DNA from: Marivita sp030148515
Lineage (GTDB): Bacteria > Pseudomonadota > Alphaproteobacteria > Rhodobacterales > Rhodobacteraceae
Reading direction: 5' to 3'
NCBI RefSeq assembly: GCF_048006345.1
Contig: NZ_CP180351.1
Span: 4,278,001 to 4,342,000, forward strand
Length of the DNA stretch: 64,000 bases
Under the pieces are notes generated by a model. That model was not told the DNA's origin, ran no database searches, and saw nothing but the letters and a program-made list of their open reading frames with translations. Shown here one piece after another: positions 18,151 through 27,387 of the stretch. Positions within the stretch are counted from its first letter, which is position 1. The number at the start of each line of letters is the position of its first letter. The position numbers were made by a program, and so were the translations under genes.

Positions 18151-18609
18151 ATGTCCCTAGATGACACGGATCGGCGGATTCTGCGCGTCCTGCAGCGCAA
18201 GGGCCGCATCTCGAATGCCGAACTGGCCGAGTCGGTGAACCTTTCGGCATCCGCCTGCCATCGCCGGGTGCAGCGATTGGAAGCGGATGGATATATCCGG
18301 GACTATGTTGCGCTTCTCAATGCGCGCAAACTGGGGATGCCGACGACGGTCTTTGTCGAGATCAAGCTCAGCAGCCAGGCGGACGAATTGCTGGAGGCGT
18401 TCGAAAAAGCGGTCGCGCGGGTGCCTGACGTGCTCGAATGTCATCTGATGGCGGGAACGGCGGATTACATCCTCAAGATCGTAGCCGAAGACACCGAAGA
18501 TTTCGCCCGCATTCATCGCCAGTATCTCACGCGGCTTCCCGGCGTGGCGCAGATGCAAAGCTCGTTTGCGCTCCGCACGGTGTTCAAGACCACCGCACTT
18601 CCGGTCTAG
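18151..18609 (+). CDS. Lrp/AsnC-family regulator, probably of ald
   Basis: The 152-residue protein has the N-terminal helix-turn-helix of AsnC proteins (LDDTDRRILRVLQRKGRISN, then ELAESVNLSASACHRRVQRL) and a C-terminal RAM ligand-binding domain with the GTADYILKI strand. Members sense amino acids. The divergent position to ald, as in other alphaproteobacteria, makes it a likely alanine-responsive activator of that gene. ATG at 18151 with GGGAGGA in front. Confidence 0.9.
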   Translation: MSLDDTDRRILRVLQRKGRISNAELAESVNLSASACHRRVQRLEADGYIRDYVALLNARKLGMPTTVFVEIKLSSQADELLEAFEKAVARVPDVLECHLMAGTADYILKIVAEDTEDFARIHRQYLTRLPGVAQMQSSFALRTVFKTTALPV

Positions 18610-18775
18610 GACCCACCTTCAGACACAGCAGAGCAGGGCCTGCATCCCGCAGAATACGCGCTCTGGCACAGGTGGTTTGTGTCTTTGCTGCCGTTTTGTT
18701 AGAGTAGCGGGATACGCCGGAGCACCCGCCAGAGACGCGGCCTCCCACACTCATCCCCCGACATACGGAGTATTC

Positions 18776-19210
18776 ATGACCCAGGTAAAAACGGGCGATA
18801 CCGTTTCGATTCATTACACCGGAACCTTGTCTGACGGTTCGACATTCGACAGTTCCGCCGGGCGCGCCCCGTTGGAGTTCACGGTTGGCGCGGGCCACAT
18901 CATCCCCGGTCTCGATCAGGCGATCCCCGGCATGGCTGTGGGCGACACCAAAACCGTACAGGTGCCTGCCGATCAGGCGTACGGTCAGCGCGACCCGAAT
19001 GCACAGCAGGCCGTGCCGCGCGCCGACATTCCGGCTGACATTCCGCTTGAGCCGGGCACACAGTTGCAGATGCAAACACCCACGGGGCAGGTTGTCCCGG
19101 TCATGGTCGCCGAAGTCACCGAGACCGAGGTCACCTTGGACGCAAACCACCCGCTTGCCGGGCAGGATCTGAGGTTCGACGTTGAGTTGGTCGAAATCAA
19201 AGCGGCCTGA
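18776..19210 (+). CDS. FKBP-type peptidyl-prolyl cis-trans isomerase (SlyD-like)
   Basis: The 144-residue protein contains the FKBP fold with an IF (insert-in-flap) chaperone loop as in SlyD: VSIHYTGTLSDGSTFDSS, then GHIIPGLDQAIPGMAVGD, the insert around residues 68-115, and a C-terminal VELVEIK. It catalyses prolyl isomerisation and helps folding. It lacks a His-rich metal-binding tail. I chose the ATG at 18776; the open frame extends upstream but reads through non-coding sequence. Confidence 0.92.
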   Translation: MTQVKTGDTVSIHYTGTLSDGSTFDSSAGRAPLEFTVGAGHIIPGLDQAIPGMAVGDTKTVQVPADQAYGQRDPNAQQAVPRADIPADIPLEPGTQLQMQTPTGQVVPVMVAEVTETEVTLDANHPLAGQDLRFDVELVEIKAA

Positions 19211-19245
19211 GATGGGGGCTGACCGGCGGTGCCGATCAGACCAAG

Positions 19246-19302
19246 GCGAGCGTGATCGTACATTGTTCCTGAACCAATGGCGAACAATGGACGATCCCTC
19301 GC
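19246..19302. repeat. Long imperfect inverted repeat between convergent genes
   Basis: GATCGTACATTGTTC (19254-19268) pairs with GAACAATGGACGATC (19282-19296) with one mismatch, and the flanks GCGAG and CTCGC extend the stem. It lies between the FKBP gene and the convergent metG. A long RNA hairpin or bidirectional terminator is likely; there is no T run. Confidence 0.55.
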
Positions 19303-19338
19303 TCTCCCCGAACTATTGTCAGCCCAAAGAAGCCGGCT

Positions 19339-21057
19339 TCAGGTACGAACCCCGGCGAACCGTTCTTGCCAGCCTGCGCGTTCTTCGTCGCTGATCTTGC
19401 GGAACGTCACCTCGGGCACCGAGAACACATGACCTTCCGGCAATGCCTGAACGGCTGATGCCACGTCGGCAGGCCAGGTTGCGTCTTCCGCATGCATCGC
19501 TGTCAATAGCTGTGCCGAAGCATCCGGGATGAACGGGCTCGAGATCACCGCGTAGAACCGGATCAGGTTGAGCGCGATGCGGATCTGCATGGCTGCCGCA
19601 TCTGGGTCTTCCTTGAATGTGCTCCAAGGGGCGACATCCTGCAGGTATTCGTTGCCAAGCACCCAAAGTGCGCGCAGAGCGGCGGCGGATTTGCGGACCT
19701 CGATGGCGTCCATATGCGCTTCGTATTCGCGCAGGCCCTTTTCAAGATCGGCGATCAACTGGTCTTCGCGCGCCCCCGGTGTGCCGCCAGACGGAACCGC
19801 CTCGCTGAACTTGGAGCGGCAGAACTTTGTCACACGGCTGGCGAAGTTGCCCAGCACGTCGGCCAGATCCTTGTTCACGGAGCCTTGGAAATTTTCCCAG
19901 GTGAATTCGCTGTCCGAGCTTTCGGGCGCGTGGCTCAGCAGCCACCAGCGCCAGTAATCTGCGGGCAGAATCTCGAGCGCCTGATCCATGAAAACGCCGC
20001 GGCCCTGCGAGGTGCTGAACTGGCCGCCATCGTAGTTCAGGTAGTTGAACGACTTGATGTAGTCGACCAGCTTCCAATCCTCGCCCGACCCGAGGATCGT
20101 CACTGGAAAGCTGAGCGTGTGGAAAGGGACGTTGTCCTTGCCCATGAATTGCGTGTAGCGCACATCGTCCGCGCCGCGCTCAGTCCGCCACCAGCGTTCC
20201 CAGTCGGCATCGGTCTTGCCATTGGCTTCGGCCCATTCACCGGCGCAGGCGATGTATTCGATGGGCGCGTCGAACCAGACATAGAAGACCTTGCCCTCCA
20301 TGCCGGGCCACTCTTCGTCGCCTTTCTTGACCGGGATGCCCCAGTCCAGATCGCGTGTGATGCCCCGGTCCTGCAACCCGTCGCCATCGTTCAGCCATTT
20401 CTTGGCGATGGAAGTGGTGAGCACAGGCCAGTCGGTCTTGCTGTCGATCCACTCCTGCAGCTTGCCGCGCATGTCGGACTGGCGCAGGTACAGGTGCTTG
20501 GTTTCCCGCACCTCAAGATCGGTTGAGCCGGAAATGGCGGACCGCGGGTTGATCAGGTCGGTCGGGTCGAGCTGCTTGGTACAGTTCTCGCACTGATCGC
20601 CACGCGCTTTATCATAGCCGCAATTGGGGCAGGTGCCTTCGATATAGCGGTCGGGCAAGAACCGTTTGTCCGCATGGCTGTAGACCTGCTTTTCGCTGAC
20701 TTCGCGGATCAGGCCAGCGTCGGCAAGACGTCCCGCCAGATGCTGGGTCAGCTTGTGGTTCTGCGGGCTGGACGAGCGGCCGAAATGATCAAAGGACAGG
20801 CGGAAGCCTTGTGCGATCTCGGCCTGAACCGCATGCATCTCGGCGCAGTAATCGGCCACGGGCTTGCCAGCCTTTGCGGCGGCCAACTCGGCCGGGGTTC
20901 CGTGCTCGTCCGTGGCGCACAGGAACATCACCTCGTTGCCTCGTGCCCGCAGGTAGCGGGCATAGAGATCTGCGGGCAATTGGCTGCCCACGAGGTTTCC
21001 AAGGTGCTTGATCCCGTTGATATAGGGGATTGCCGACGTGATGAGGTGCCGTGCCAT
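19339..21057 (-). CDS. metG: Methionyl-tRNA synthetase
   Basis: The 572-residue class I synthetase charges tRNA-Met. The HIGH motif is the HLGN of YINGIKHLGNLVGS. The zinc-binding knuckle holds two Cys-x-x-Cys pairs (CPNC and CENC, about residues 140-160). The KMSKS loop has the variant FSTSQGRGVFMD (about 350), the form seen in archaeal-like and alphaproteobacterial enzymes. The length is that of an enzyme without the C-terminal tRNA-binding dimerisation domain. ATG start. Confidence 0.96.
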   Translation of the reverse strand: MARHLITSAIPYINGIKHLGNLVGSQLPADLYARYLRARGNEVMFLCATDEHGTPAELAAAKAGKPVADYCAEMHAVQAEIAQGFRLSFDHFGRSSSPQNHKLTQHLAGRLADAGLIREVSEKQVYSHADKRFLPDRYIEGTCPNCGYDKARGDQCENCTKQLDPTDLINPRSAISGSTDLEVRETKHLYLRQSDMRGKLQEWIDSKTDWPVLTTSIAKKWLNDGDGLQDRGITRDLDWGIPVKKGDEEWPGMEGKVFYVWFDAPIEYIACAGEWAEANGKTDADWERWWRTERGADDVRYTQFMGKDNVPFHTLSFPVTILGSGEDWKLVDYIKSFNYLNYDGGQFSTSQGRGVFMDQALEILPADYWRWWLLSHAPESSDSEFTWENFQGSVNKDLADVLGNFASRVTKFCRSKFSEAVPSGGTPGAREDQLIADLEKGLREYEAHMDAIEVRKSAAALRALWVLGNEYLQDVAPWSTFKEDPDAAAMQIRIALNLIRFYAVISSPFIPDASAQLLTAMHAEDATWPADVASAVQALPEGHVFSVPEVTFRKISDEERAGWQERFAGVRT

Positions 21058-21127
21058 ATCGTATGCGCCCGCGCTGTAACTGAGGTTTGCGCCGCTTTAG
21101 CGGATCACAGGCCCAAGTGCCAGAGGA

Positions 21128-22348
21128 TCAGTCCTTTTCTCGGCTGGTTCGCATCAACCGCCCGATCAGGAAAGATGTGCGCGGCGCATAGACATAAGGC
21201 GTCTTGGGCTGACTGGGTCGGGCACGCATCCGGATCAATCCGAAAACCACCAAGCCCGCGTGACCTACGGCGATCATGGCAAAGAGAGCCGGAGGACCGA
21301 AGATGCCCATAAGTACCGAGGCAAGGTAGGGTGCTGCAATCGCCCCGCAGGCGTACCAGAACATCAGTGCCGCAGACAGTTCGACCCGTTCGCTGTCGCT
21401 TGCGAAATCATGGGCGTGCGCTGCGGCCACAGAGTAGATCGGGAAACTGGTCAGGCCAAAGATCATCGCGGTCAGGAAAACGCCAGAGGTTGGAAGATCC
21501 GTCAGCGTTGCGGTCAGCACACAGGATGCGATGGCTGCAACCGACAGCCAGATCAGCACCCAACGCCTGTCGTATTTGTCGGCGAGCCACCCCACGGGGT
21601 ATTGTGCCAATGCGCCGCCCGCCACGAAGGCCGCCATGAAGAGCGCGATCTGATCCAGCGCGAGGCCGACACCTTGCCCATAGACCGGGCCCACCATGCG
21701 GAAGGAGGCAGACGAGATCGCAGCGACGATCACGCCCGCCACGGCAAGGGGCGAGCGGGCGATCGCCATTTTGGGGCGCAATCGCGGCGCGTCAGGTGTT
21801 TCGGGTTGTGGCCGGGTGGTCAGGGCCAGCGGTAGCAGCGCTGCACAGCAGAAGATGGCCAACAGGTTGTAGCTGACATAAGCCGCTGGGGTCAGCACAC
21901 CGATCAGCAGTTGGGCGATCAGCGATGCACCCATGTCTGCGATCCGGTAAAGCCCCATGGCACGGCCGCGGGTCTCATTGGTCACCTCCGCCTGAAGCCA
22001 GGCTTCGATCACGGTGTAGCAGCCTGCAACGCAGACCCCTGTTGCGATCCGCATCAGCGCCCAGGCGACGGGATCGGCCCACATCATATGGCTGATCAGC
22101 CCAATCGCGCCCAGTACCGTGAACGCGGAAAAGGCGCGTGCATGGCCGACAGTGCCCATCAGACGCGGGGCCCACCAGCAGCCGACAAAGAAACCAACGA
22201 AATGCGCAGATCCCAGCATCCCGATTTCGGCGGTGGTAAAGCCCAGTGTTATGCCGGAGATGGCGTCCAGTGGTCCGACACCACCGGATGAGATCTGAAG
22301 CAAGGCAACAGACAGGAACAAGGCGGCGAAGGACAAGGGCAGGCGCAT
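21128..22348 (-). CDS. MFS transporter (UMF2-like)
   Basis: The 406-residue protein has about 12 membrane spans. The loop between spans 2 and 3 is MGTVGHARAF and an RGRAMGLYRIAD segment follows in the first half; the second half carries YPVGWLADKYDRRWVL, the inner-loop basic motif of the superfamily. Spacing and motifs resemble the UMF2 (YcaD-like) group. Substrate not inferable. It has its own upstream gap from metG. Confidence 0.82.
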   Translation of the reverse strand: MRLPLSFAALFLSVALLQISSGGVGPLDAISGITLGFTTAEIGMLGSAHFVGFFVGCWWAPRLMGTVGHARAFSAFTVLGAIGLISHMMWADPVAWALMRIATGVCVAGCYTVIEAWLQAEVTNETRGRAMGLYRIADMGASLIAQLLIGVLTPAAYVSYNLLAIFCCAALLPLALTTRPQPETPDAPRLRPKMAIARSPLAVAGVIVAAISSASFRMVGPVYGQGVGLALDQIALFMAAFVAGGALAQYPVGWLADKYDRRWVLIWLSVAAIASCVLTATLTDLPTSGVFLTAMIFGLTSFPIYSVAAAHAHDFASDSERVELSAALMFWYACGAIAAPYLASVLMGIFGPPALFAMIAVGHAGLVVFGLIRMRARPSQPKTPYVYAPRTSFLIGRLMRTSREKD

Positions 22349-22439
22349 TCAGCTTTTAAAAGACTGATACGCCGGGCACGTCCACTGTTTATCCGACGCG
22401 AGAGGTCGTTTTCCGCGCTTTGGACGTGCAGTGTTCCGC

Positions 22440-22916
22440 CTAGACTTTGTTGTATTGGTCGAGGACGGTGTCCACCATGACATAGGTCTGTGGCATGAAG
22501 CGCCCTTTCGGTTTTGTCTCAATCCACCAAGCCCGCGCGCCTTTATTGTTCAGTAAATCACGGAGAAGGCTGTGAAGCGCGCCCTCCATTCCAACAAGCT
22601 TGTTCGGGATGGTGTCATTGTGTTTGACGAAGTTGCCGATGATGTGGATGCCTTGCTCGAGATACATTCCGAACGCGCGTTTTTCGGCTGGCGTGAGCGC
22701 ATCATAGTCTCTTTCTGCGCGCTCCAGAAATTCCGCAAAGTCCAGATTGTTGCTCAATCCTTTGAAGTTGCTCAGGCTTTCAAGCAAATCGCGCCAGTTG
22801 GCGAGTTCGGATTGTTTTCGGTTCTGTCGCAGTTCGTAGGCCAGAAAGATCAGTGACAGGATCACGCCGAGCGCGGCAAGGATATCTGCTATCGGGGCAA
22901 GCTGGCTAAGCGACAT
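22440..22916 (-). CDS. Hypothetical single-span membrane protein
   Basis: The 158-residue protein has one N-terminal membrane span (about residues 6-28, ADILAALGVILSLIFLAYEL) and a soluble helical C-terminal region with FKGLSNNLDFAEFLERAERD. I do not recognise a named family; it resembles short membrane-anchored proteins annotated only as hypothetical. Its start overlaps the last 11 bases of the ImuA-like gene, with AAGGAG inside that gene's final codons, so the pair is translationally coupled. Confidence 0.75.
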   Translation of the reverse strand: MSLSQLAPIADILAALGVILSLIFLAYELRQNRKQSELANWRDLLESLSNFKGLSNNLDFAEFLERAERDYDALTPAEKRAFGMYLEQGIHIIGNFVKHNDTIPNKLVGMEGALHSLLRDLLNNKGARAWWIETKPKGRFMPQTYVMVDTVLDQYNKV

Positions 22917-23589
22917 GTGGTTGCTCCTTTGCGCCTAGCCTAGAGCACGCCTCCTTGTCCGGTAAAGCGGGTGATCTCCCGGTTGCAGAGATTTTGGGAA
23001 CGAGGCCAGACGGACGGATTGTCATCAGCCAGTCACGGGGCGGGGCCATGCGGGCGCGCAGGCGGCTCAGGGTCCAGTGACCCGCCCCGTGGTGATGGGC
23101 AGGGTCCAGCGACCAGCGGGTTTCTATCCCCGGCGCGCCGCCCTGACCGGGGGTCAGAAGCAGGGCAAGTGGACGGCAGATGCCCGCACCACATCCCGCC
23201 TCGGCGGCCAGATGCAGACGGCGGATCGGCACCATCGCGGGGGGTGCCGTCAGATCGGCCACCACCACGGGCGCATGCCCATCACGCAGCGCTTCTTCCA
23301 TCGCCCAGAGCAGCATGTCGCGTTTGGCGGGTGTGACGAACAGGATATGGCCCGGCGTGATGTGACCCGCGATGGCGTCAGGGCAGAGGAATTCAGTCGC
23401 CGCGTGCTGCGTGATCCAGACCACCGGTCCCCCCAATTGTGCGGCAATGGTCACCGCCAGTGTGTGCCGCGCCAGCCCACAGAGTTCGTGCACGCGTCCC
23501 AGCCGCAACGCGATTTCGGGATCGCCCAGCGTGATCTGCGGCGCGGGGCGGTGGGGGCGTCGGGACAGAAGGGCGTTGGCACTGTGCAT
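22906..23589 (-). CDS. ImuA-like RecA-fold protein, without ImuB
   Basis: The 227-residue protein resembles the ImuA/SulA-like family that accompanies ImuB and DnaE2 in bacterial mutagenesis. Seen: VHELCGLARHTLAVTIAAQL, then GGPVVWITQH, the ILFVTPAKRDMLLWAMEEAL segment and VVVADLTAPP. A clear Walker A P-loop is missing, as in ImuA. Neither imuB nor dnaE2 is adjacent, so it is an orphan here. It is transcribed away from modA and coupled to a small membrane-protein gene. Confidence 0.7.
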   Translation of the reverse strand: MHSANALLSRRPHRPAPQITLGDPEIALRLGRVHELCGLARHTLAVTIAAQLGGPVVWITQHAATEFLCPDAIAGHITPGHILFVTPAKRDMLLWAMEEALRDGHAPVVVADLTAPPAMVPIRRLHLAAEAGCGAGICRPLALLLTPGQGGAPGIETRWSLDPAHHHGAGHWTLSRLRARMAPPRDWLMTIRPSGLVPKISATGRSPALPDKEACSRLGAKEQPHVA

Positions 23590-23721
23590 GGCAGCAGTTT
23601 ACGTGTTCTTATTTTGTTCTCAAGAGATTCGTCGCACCTTGCGTGTCAGCCCTTGCCTCGGATCGGTGCAATTGGTCAGGTACGTCAAAGAATTGCCCTC
23701 AAGAACAAGGTTCCGTCTGCC

Positions 23722-24495
23722 GTGATCCCGATTTTGCGCGCCACATTGGTTGCGATCTGGCTGGCTTTCCCAGCAAAGGCGGCTGACCTGACGGTGTTTG
23801 CGGCGGCCTCGTTGGGCGACGCGATGGCCGAACTTGCAACGGTTTGGAAAGCTGACACCGGTCAGGACGTCACCCTTGTTCTCGCGGGCAGCTCCACATT
23901 GGCGCGCCAGATCGACGCTGGCGCACCTGCCGATGTCTATGTTTCGGCAAACGAGACATGGATGGATTGGCTGGTCGACCGTGGCCGAGCTGTGCCAGAA
24001 AGCCGTGTAAACATCGCGTCGAACCGTCTTGTCCTGGTGGCACACGATCCCGCCGCAGCTTCGGATACCGATATCACAGCGCAGACCGACATAGTGCGTG
24101 CCTTGGGAACGTCGGGGCGTCTGGCCATCGCCTTGCCCGAAGCCGTGCCCGCAGGCATTTACGCCAAGACCGCACTCACCGCTCTTGGGCTTTGGGAAGG
24201 GTTGAGCACACGACTGGCCCCCACCGACAATGTCCGCGCGGCGCTGGCGCTCGTGGCCTTGGGCGAAGCGCCCTTGGCAATCGTCTATGCGACTGACGCC
24301 AAGGCTGAGCCGCGCGTCGTTACCGCAGGTGTGTTCCCCGAAGACAGCCATCCGCCCATCCGCTATCCGGCAGCCGTGGTCACCGATACCCAGTCACCCA
24401 ACGAAGCTTCCGAATTTGTGGCGTGGCTGGTCAGCCCGGCAGCGCAAGACGTTCTAAGCCGCTATGGGTTTCTTCCAGTCGGGATATCGGAATGA
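23722..24495 (+). CDS. modA: Molybdate ABC transporter, periplasmic binding protein
   Basis: The 257-residue protein has a signal peptide (about residues 1-19, cleavage near FPAKAAD) and the ModA core: LTVFAAASLGDAMAELATVW, GSSTLARQIDAGAPADVYVS and later APLAIVYATDA. It captures molybdate for molybdoenzyme cofactors. I chose the GTG at 23722 because the signal peptide starts there; a longer frame upstream does not look coding. The stop overlaps the modB start (ATGA). Confidence 0.9.
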   Translation: MIPILRATLVAIWLAFPAKAADLTVFAAASLGDAMAELATVWKADTGQDVTLVLAGSSTLARQIDAGAPADVYVSANETWMDWLVDRGRAVPESRVNIASNRLVLVAHDPAAASDTDITAQTDIVRALGTSGRLAIALPEAVPAGIYAKTALTALGLWEGLSTRLAPTDNVRAALALVALGEAPLAIVYATDAKAEPRVVTAGVFPEDSHPPIRYPAAVVTDTQSPNEASEFVAWLVSPAAQDVLSRYGFLPVGISE

Positions 24496-25190
24496 CCGGA
24501 TGGCTTGGGCCAGAGGAATGGCAGGCGGTCGCCCTGTCGCTCAAGGTGTCGTTCTGGGCAACGCTGCTCAGCCTGCCATTCGGCTTGCTCTGCGCGCTGG
24601 CGCTCGCACGAGGGCGGTTCATCGGGCGGGATGTGCTGAATTGGCTGGTCCATTTGCCGCTTGTTCTTCCACCGGTCGTGACCGGCTATCTGCTTTTGCT
24701 TGGCTTCGGGCGGCAAGGGCCGATCGGGTCCGTGCTTGATAGCGTCTTCGGGATCACATTGGCCTTCCAATGGACCGGGGCCGCCTTGGCCGCCTCAATC
24801 ATGGCGTTCCCGCTGATGGTGCGGGCCATGCGGCTGGCGATCGAAGCCGTTGATCCCAAGCTGGAAGAGGCCGCCGCCACCTTGGGGGCCAGCCGGCTCA
24901 AGGTGTTCAGCACGGTCACCCTGCCTTTGATCCTGCCGGGGATCATCGCGGGGGCGGTTCTGGCATTTGCCAAGGCGATGGGCGAATTCGGCGCAACCAT
25001 CACCTTTGTGTCGAACATCCCCAGTGAAACACGCACCGTGCCATCAGCGATCTACGCCTTCCTTCAAGTCCCCGGCGGCGAGACCAGCGCGATCCGCCTT
25101 GTCGTGGTCGCGGTCGCCATCGCCATCGGTGCGCTGATCCTGTCCGAATGGCTATCCCGCCGCGTCGCAAAACGGATTTCGGGATCATGA
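24492..25190 (+). CDS. modB: Molybdate ABC transporter, permease
   Basis: The 232-residue protein has five to six membrane spans. The EAA-loop motif EEAAATLGASRLKVFSTV (about residues 138-155) contacts the ATPase. It overlaps modA and modC by ATGA junctions, so modABC is one translationally coupled operon. Confidence 0.93.
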   Translation: MTGWLGPEEWQAVALSLKVSFWATLLSLPFGLLCALALARGRFIGRDVLNWLVHLPLVLPPVVTGYLLLLGFGRQGPIGSVLDSVFGITLAFQWTGAALAASIMAFPLMVRAMRLAIEAVDPKLEEAAATLGASRLKVFSTVTLPLILPGIIAGAVLAFAKAMGEFGATITFVSNIPSETRTVPSAIYAFLQVPGGETSAIRLVVVAVAIAIGALILSEWLSRRVAKRISGS

Positions 25191-26284
25191 GTCTGTCAAT
25201 CGACATACGGCGGTCCCTTGGCGGGTTCGATCTGAACACCACGTTCGAGGCGCCCGAAGGCGTGACCGTGCTCTTCGGTCGGTCGGGCAGCGGCAAAACA
25301 TCGGTCGTCAAATCCGTCGCGGGTCTGGTGACGCCTGAGCAGGGACGGATCACCTTGAACGGCCGGGTTCTGTTCGATGCTGGCACGCGGACGGATGTGC
25401 CGGTGCACAAGCGGCGCTTGGGATATGTGTTCCAGGACAGTCGCCTGTTTCCTCATCTCAGCGTTCGGGACAACCTGTGTTACGCGGCGCGCGTCAGTGG
25501 ACGTGGGGCAAAAGATCCCAAGGATGTCGGTGCACTCTTGGGAATTTCGCATCTTCTGGACCGGAGGACCCATTCCCTATCGGGTGGTGAGGCACAGCGG
25601 GTGGCGATTGGCCGGGCGCTGTTGTCGGAACCCGACATGCTCTTGATGGACGAACCGCTCGCCTCGCTAGATGGGCCGCGCAAGGCAGAGATTCTGCCCT
25701 ATCTCGAAACTTTGCGGCGCGAGACCGGACTTTCGATCCTTTACGTGACCCACAACATGGCCGAGGTGGCGCGGCTGGCCACCCATATCGTTCTGATCGA
25801 CGACGGTCGCGTGGTACGCTCGGGTGCCCCGGAAGAGGTGCTGACGGACCCTGACATGGTCCGCATGCTCGGCATTCGCGATGCGGGTGCCGTGTTGTCA
25901 GCCCAAGTGGCAGCGCATCATCCTGACGGTTTGAGCGAATTGGCGATATCTGCCGGGACGCTCTTGTTGCCAGCGGTGGATGCCCGCGTAGGAGCCAAGT
26001 TGAGGGTCCGCATTCTGGCGCAGGATGTGATCCTTGCCCGAGCGCGTCCTGAAGGATTGTCAGCGCTCAACATTCTGCCGGTCCGCGTGCTTGCCGTGCG
26101 CCGTGGCGAAGGGCCGGGTGTTATCGTGCAGCTCAAGGCGGGCGAGGACCGTCTTCTGGCTCGCATCACTCGACGTAGTGCAGATGCGTTGAACATCGTC
26201 GAAGGCGGCGAATGTTACGCGGTGATGAAATCTGTTGCTGTCTCGCAAACGGACATCGCTGTTGGCTTGCAGACCGGGCTTTAG
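25187..26284 (+). CDS. modC: Molybdate ABC transporter, ATP-binding protein
   Basis: The 365-residue protein has Walker A GRSGSGKTS (about residues 31-39), the signature LSGGEAQRVAIGRAL, and Walker B LLMDEPLASLD. Beyond the ATPase domain (about 230 residues) lies a TOBE/MOP-type molybdate-sensing region (about 280-365), as in E. coli ModC. The ATG at 25187 overlaps the modB stop; a longer upstream frame was not used. A short perfect palindrome GTTGCGCGCAAC lies just after the stop. Confidence 0.93.
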   Translation: MSLSIDIRRSLGGFDLNTTFEAPEGVTVLFGRSGSGKTSVVKSVAGLVTPEQGRITLNGRVLFDAGTRTDVPVHKRRLGYVFQDSRLFPHLSVRDNLCYAARVSGRGAKDPKDVGALLGISHLLDRRTHSLSGGEAQRVAIGRALLSEPDMLLMDEPLASLDGPRKAEILPYLETLRRETGLSILYVTHNMAEVARLATHIVLIDDGRVVRSGAPEEVLTDPDMVRMLGIRDAGAVLSAQVAAHHPDGLSELAISAGTLLLPAVDARVGAKLRVRILAQDVILARARPEGLSALNILPVRVLAVRRGEGPGVIVQLKAGEDRLLARITRRSADALNIVEGGECYAVMKSVAVSQTDIAVGLQTGL

Positions 26285-26323
26285 CCGCTACGTTGCGCGC
26301 AACCAAATTCGAAGGAACGCACG

Positions 26324-27367
26324 ATGAAGACGAACCGACTGGGCAAAACCGATCTGATGGTGTCCGAACTGTGCCTTGGCACGATGACCTACGGCAATCA
26401 GACGCCCGAGGCGGATGCCCATATGCAGATGGATATGGCGCTGGACGCGGGGATCAATTTCATCGACGCGGCCGAGATGTATCCGGTCAACCCGGTTGCC
26501 AAGGAGACCATTGGTCTGACCGAAGAAATCCTTGGCAACTGGTTCCAGAAAACCGGCCGCCGCAATGATTGGATTCTCGCCACCAAACATTCCGGCGAGG
26601 GGATGCAATTTGTCCGTGACGGTGCGCCGATCACAAGCGAGAGTGTTCCCGCCGCCGTCGAAGGATCGCTGAAGCGGCTCAAGACCGACCATATTGATCT
26701 CTACCAGCTGCATTGGCCCAATCGCGGGTCCTACATGTTCCGCAAGAACTGGACCTTTGACCCCAGCACCCAGAACCGGACCGAGACACTTCAGAACATG
26801 GCGGATGTTCTTGGCGCGCTGGGTCGCGAGATCGAGAAGGGGCGCATCCGGCACATTGGTCTGTCCAACGAAAGTGCCTGGGGCACGATGATGTGGCTGC
26901 AGGTGGCGCACGCGATGGCTGGGCCGCGGATGGAAAGCATCCAGAATGAATACTCACTGATGTGCCGTTTGGCCGATACCGATCTGGCCGAGGTGATGGT
27001 GCATGAAGAAGTGTCGCTTCTGCCGTTCTCACCTTTGGCGGCAGGGCTGTTGACCGGGAAATACCAGAACGGTGCTGTGCCCGAGGGGTCGCGCATGTCG
27101 CTCAATGGCAATCTGGGGGGGCGCAAGACGGACCGGGCGTTCCTGGCCGTCGATGCCTATGCCAAGGTTGCGCAAGAGGCTGGTCTCGATATGGCGCTGA
27201 TGGCCCTGGCGTGGTCAGTGCAACGACCCTTCGTGGCGTCTTCGATCTTTGGCGCGACAACAGCCGATCAGCTGGCGCATTTGCTCAAGGTCGAAGGCAT
27301 GACCCTGAGCGCCGACGTTCTGAAGGCGCTGGATGACACGCACAAGCAGCATCCTATGCCGTACTGA
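26324..27367 (+). CDS. Aldo/keto reductase (Tas-like)
   Basis: The 347-residue protein has the AKR barrel motifs: LCLGTMTYGNQTPE, then the catalytic Asp-Tyr region INFIDAAEMYPVNP, a lysine segment ILATKHSGEG, and IDLYQLHWPNRG. The C-terminal IFGATTADQL is the NADPH-binding loop. Members reduce aldehydes and ketones; the Tas group is close. It starts 39 bases after modC and may be read through from that operon. Confidence 0.88.
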   Translation: MKTNRLGKTDLMVSELCLGTMTYGNQTPEADAHMQMDMALDAGINFIDAAEMYPVNPVAKETIGLTEEILGNWFQKTGRRNDWILATKHSGEGMQFVRDGAPITSESVPAAVEGSLKRLKTDHIDLYQLHWPNRGSYMFRKNWTFDPSTQNRTETLQNMADVLGALGREIEKGRIRHIGLSNESAWGTMMWLQVAHAMAGPRMESIQNEYSLMCRLADTDLAEVMVHEEVSLLPFSPLAAGLLTGKYQNGAVPEGSRMSLNGNLGGRKTDRAFLAVDAYAKVAQEAGLDMALMALAWSVQRPFVASSIFGATTADQLAHLLKVEGMTLSADVLKALDDTHKQHPMPY

Positions 27368-27387
27368 GCCGCTGGACGAATGATCGA

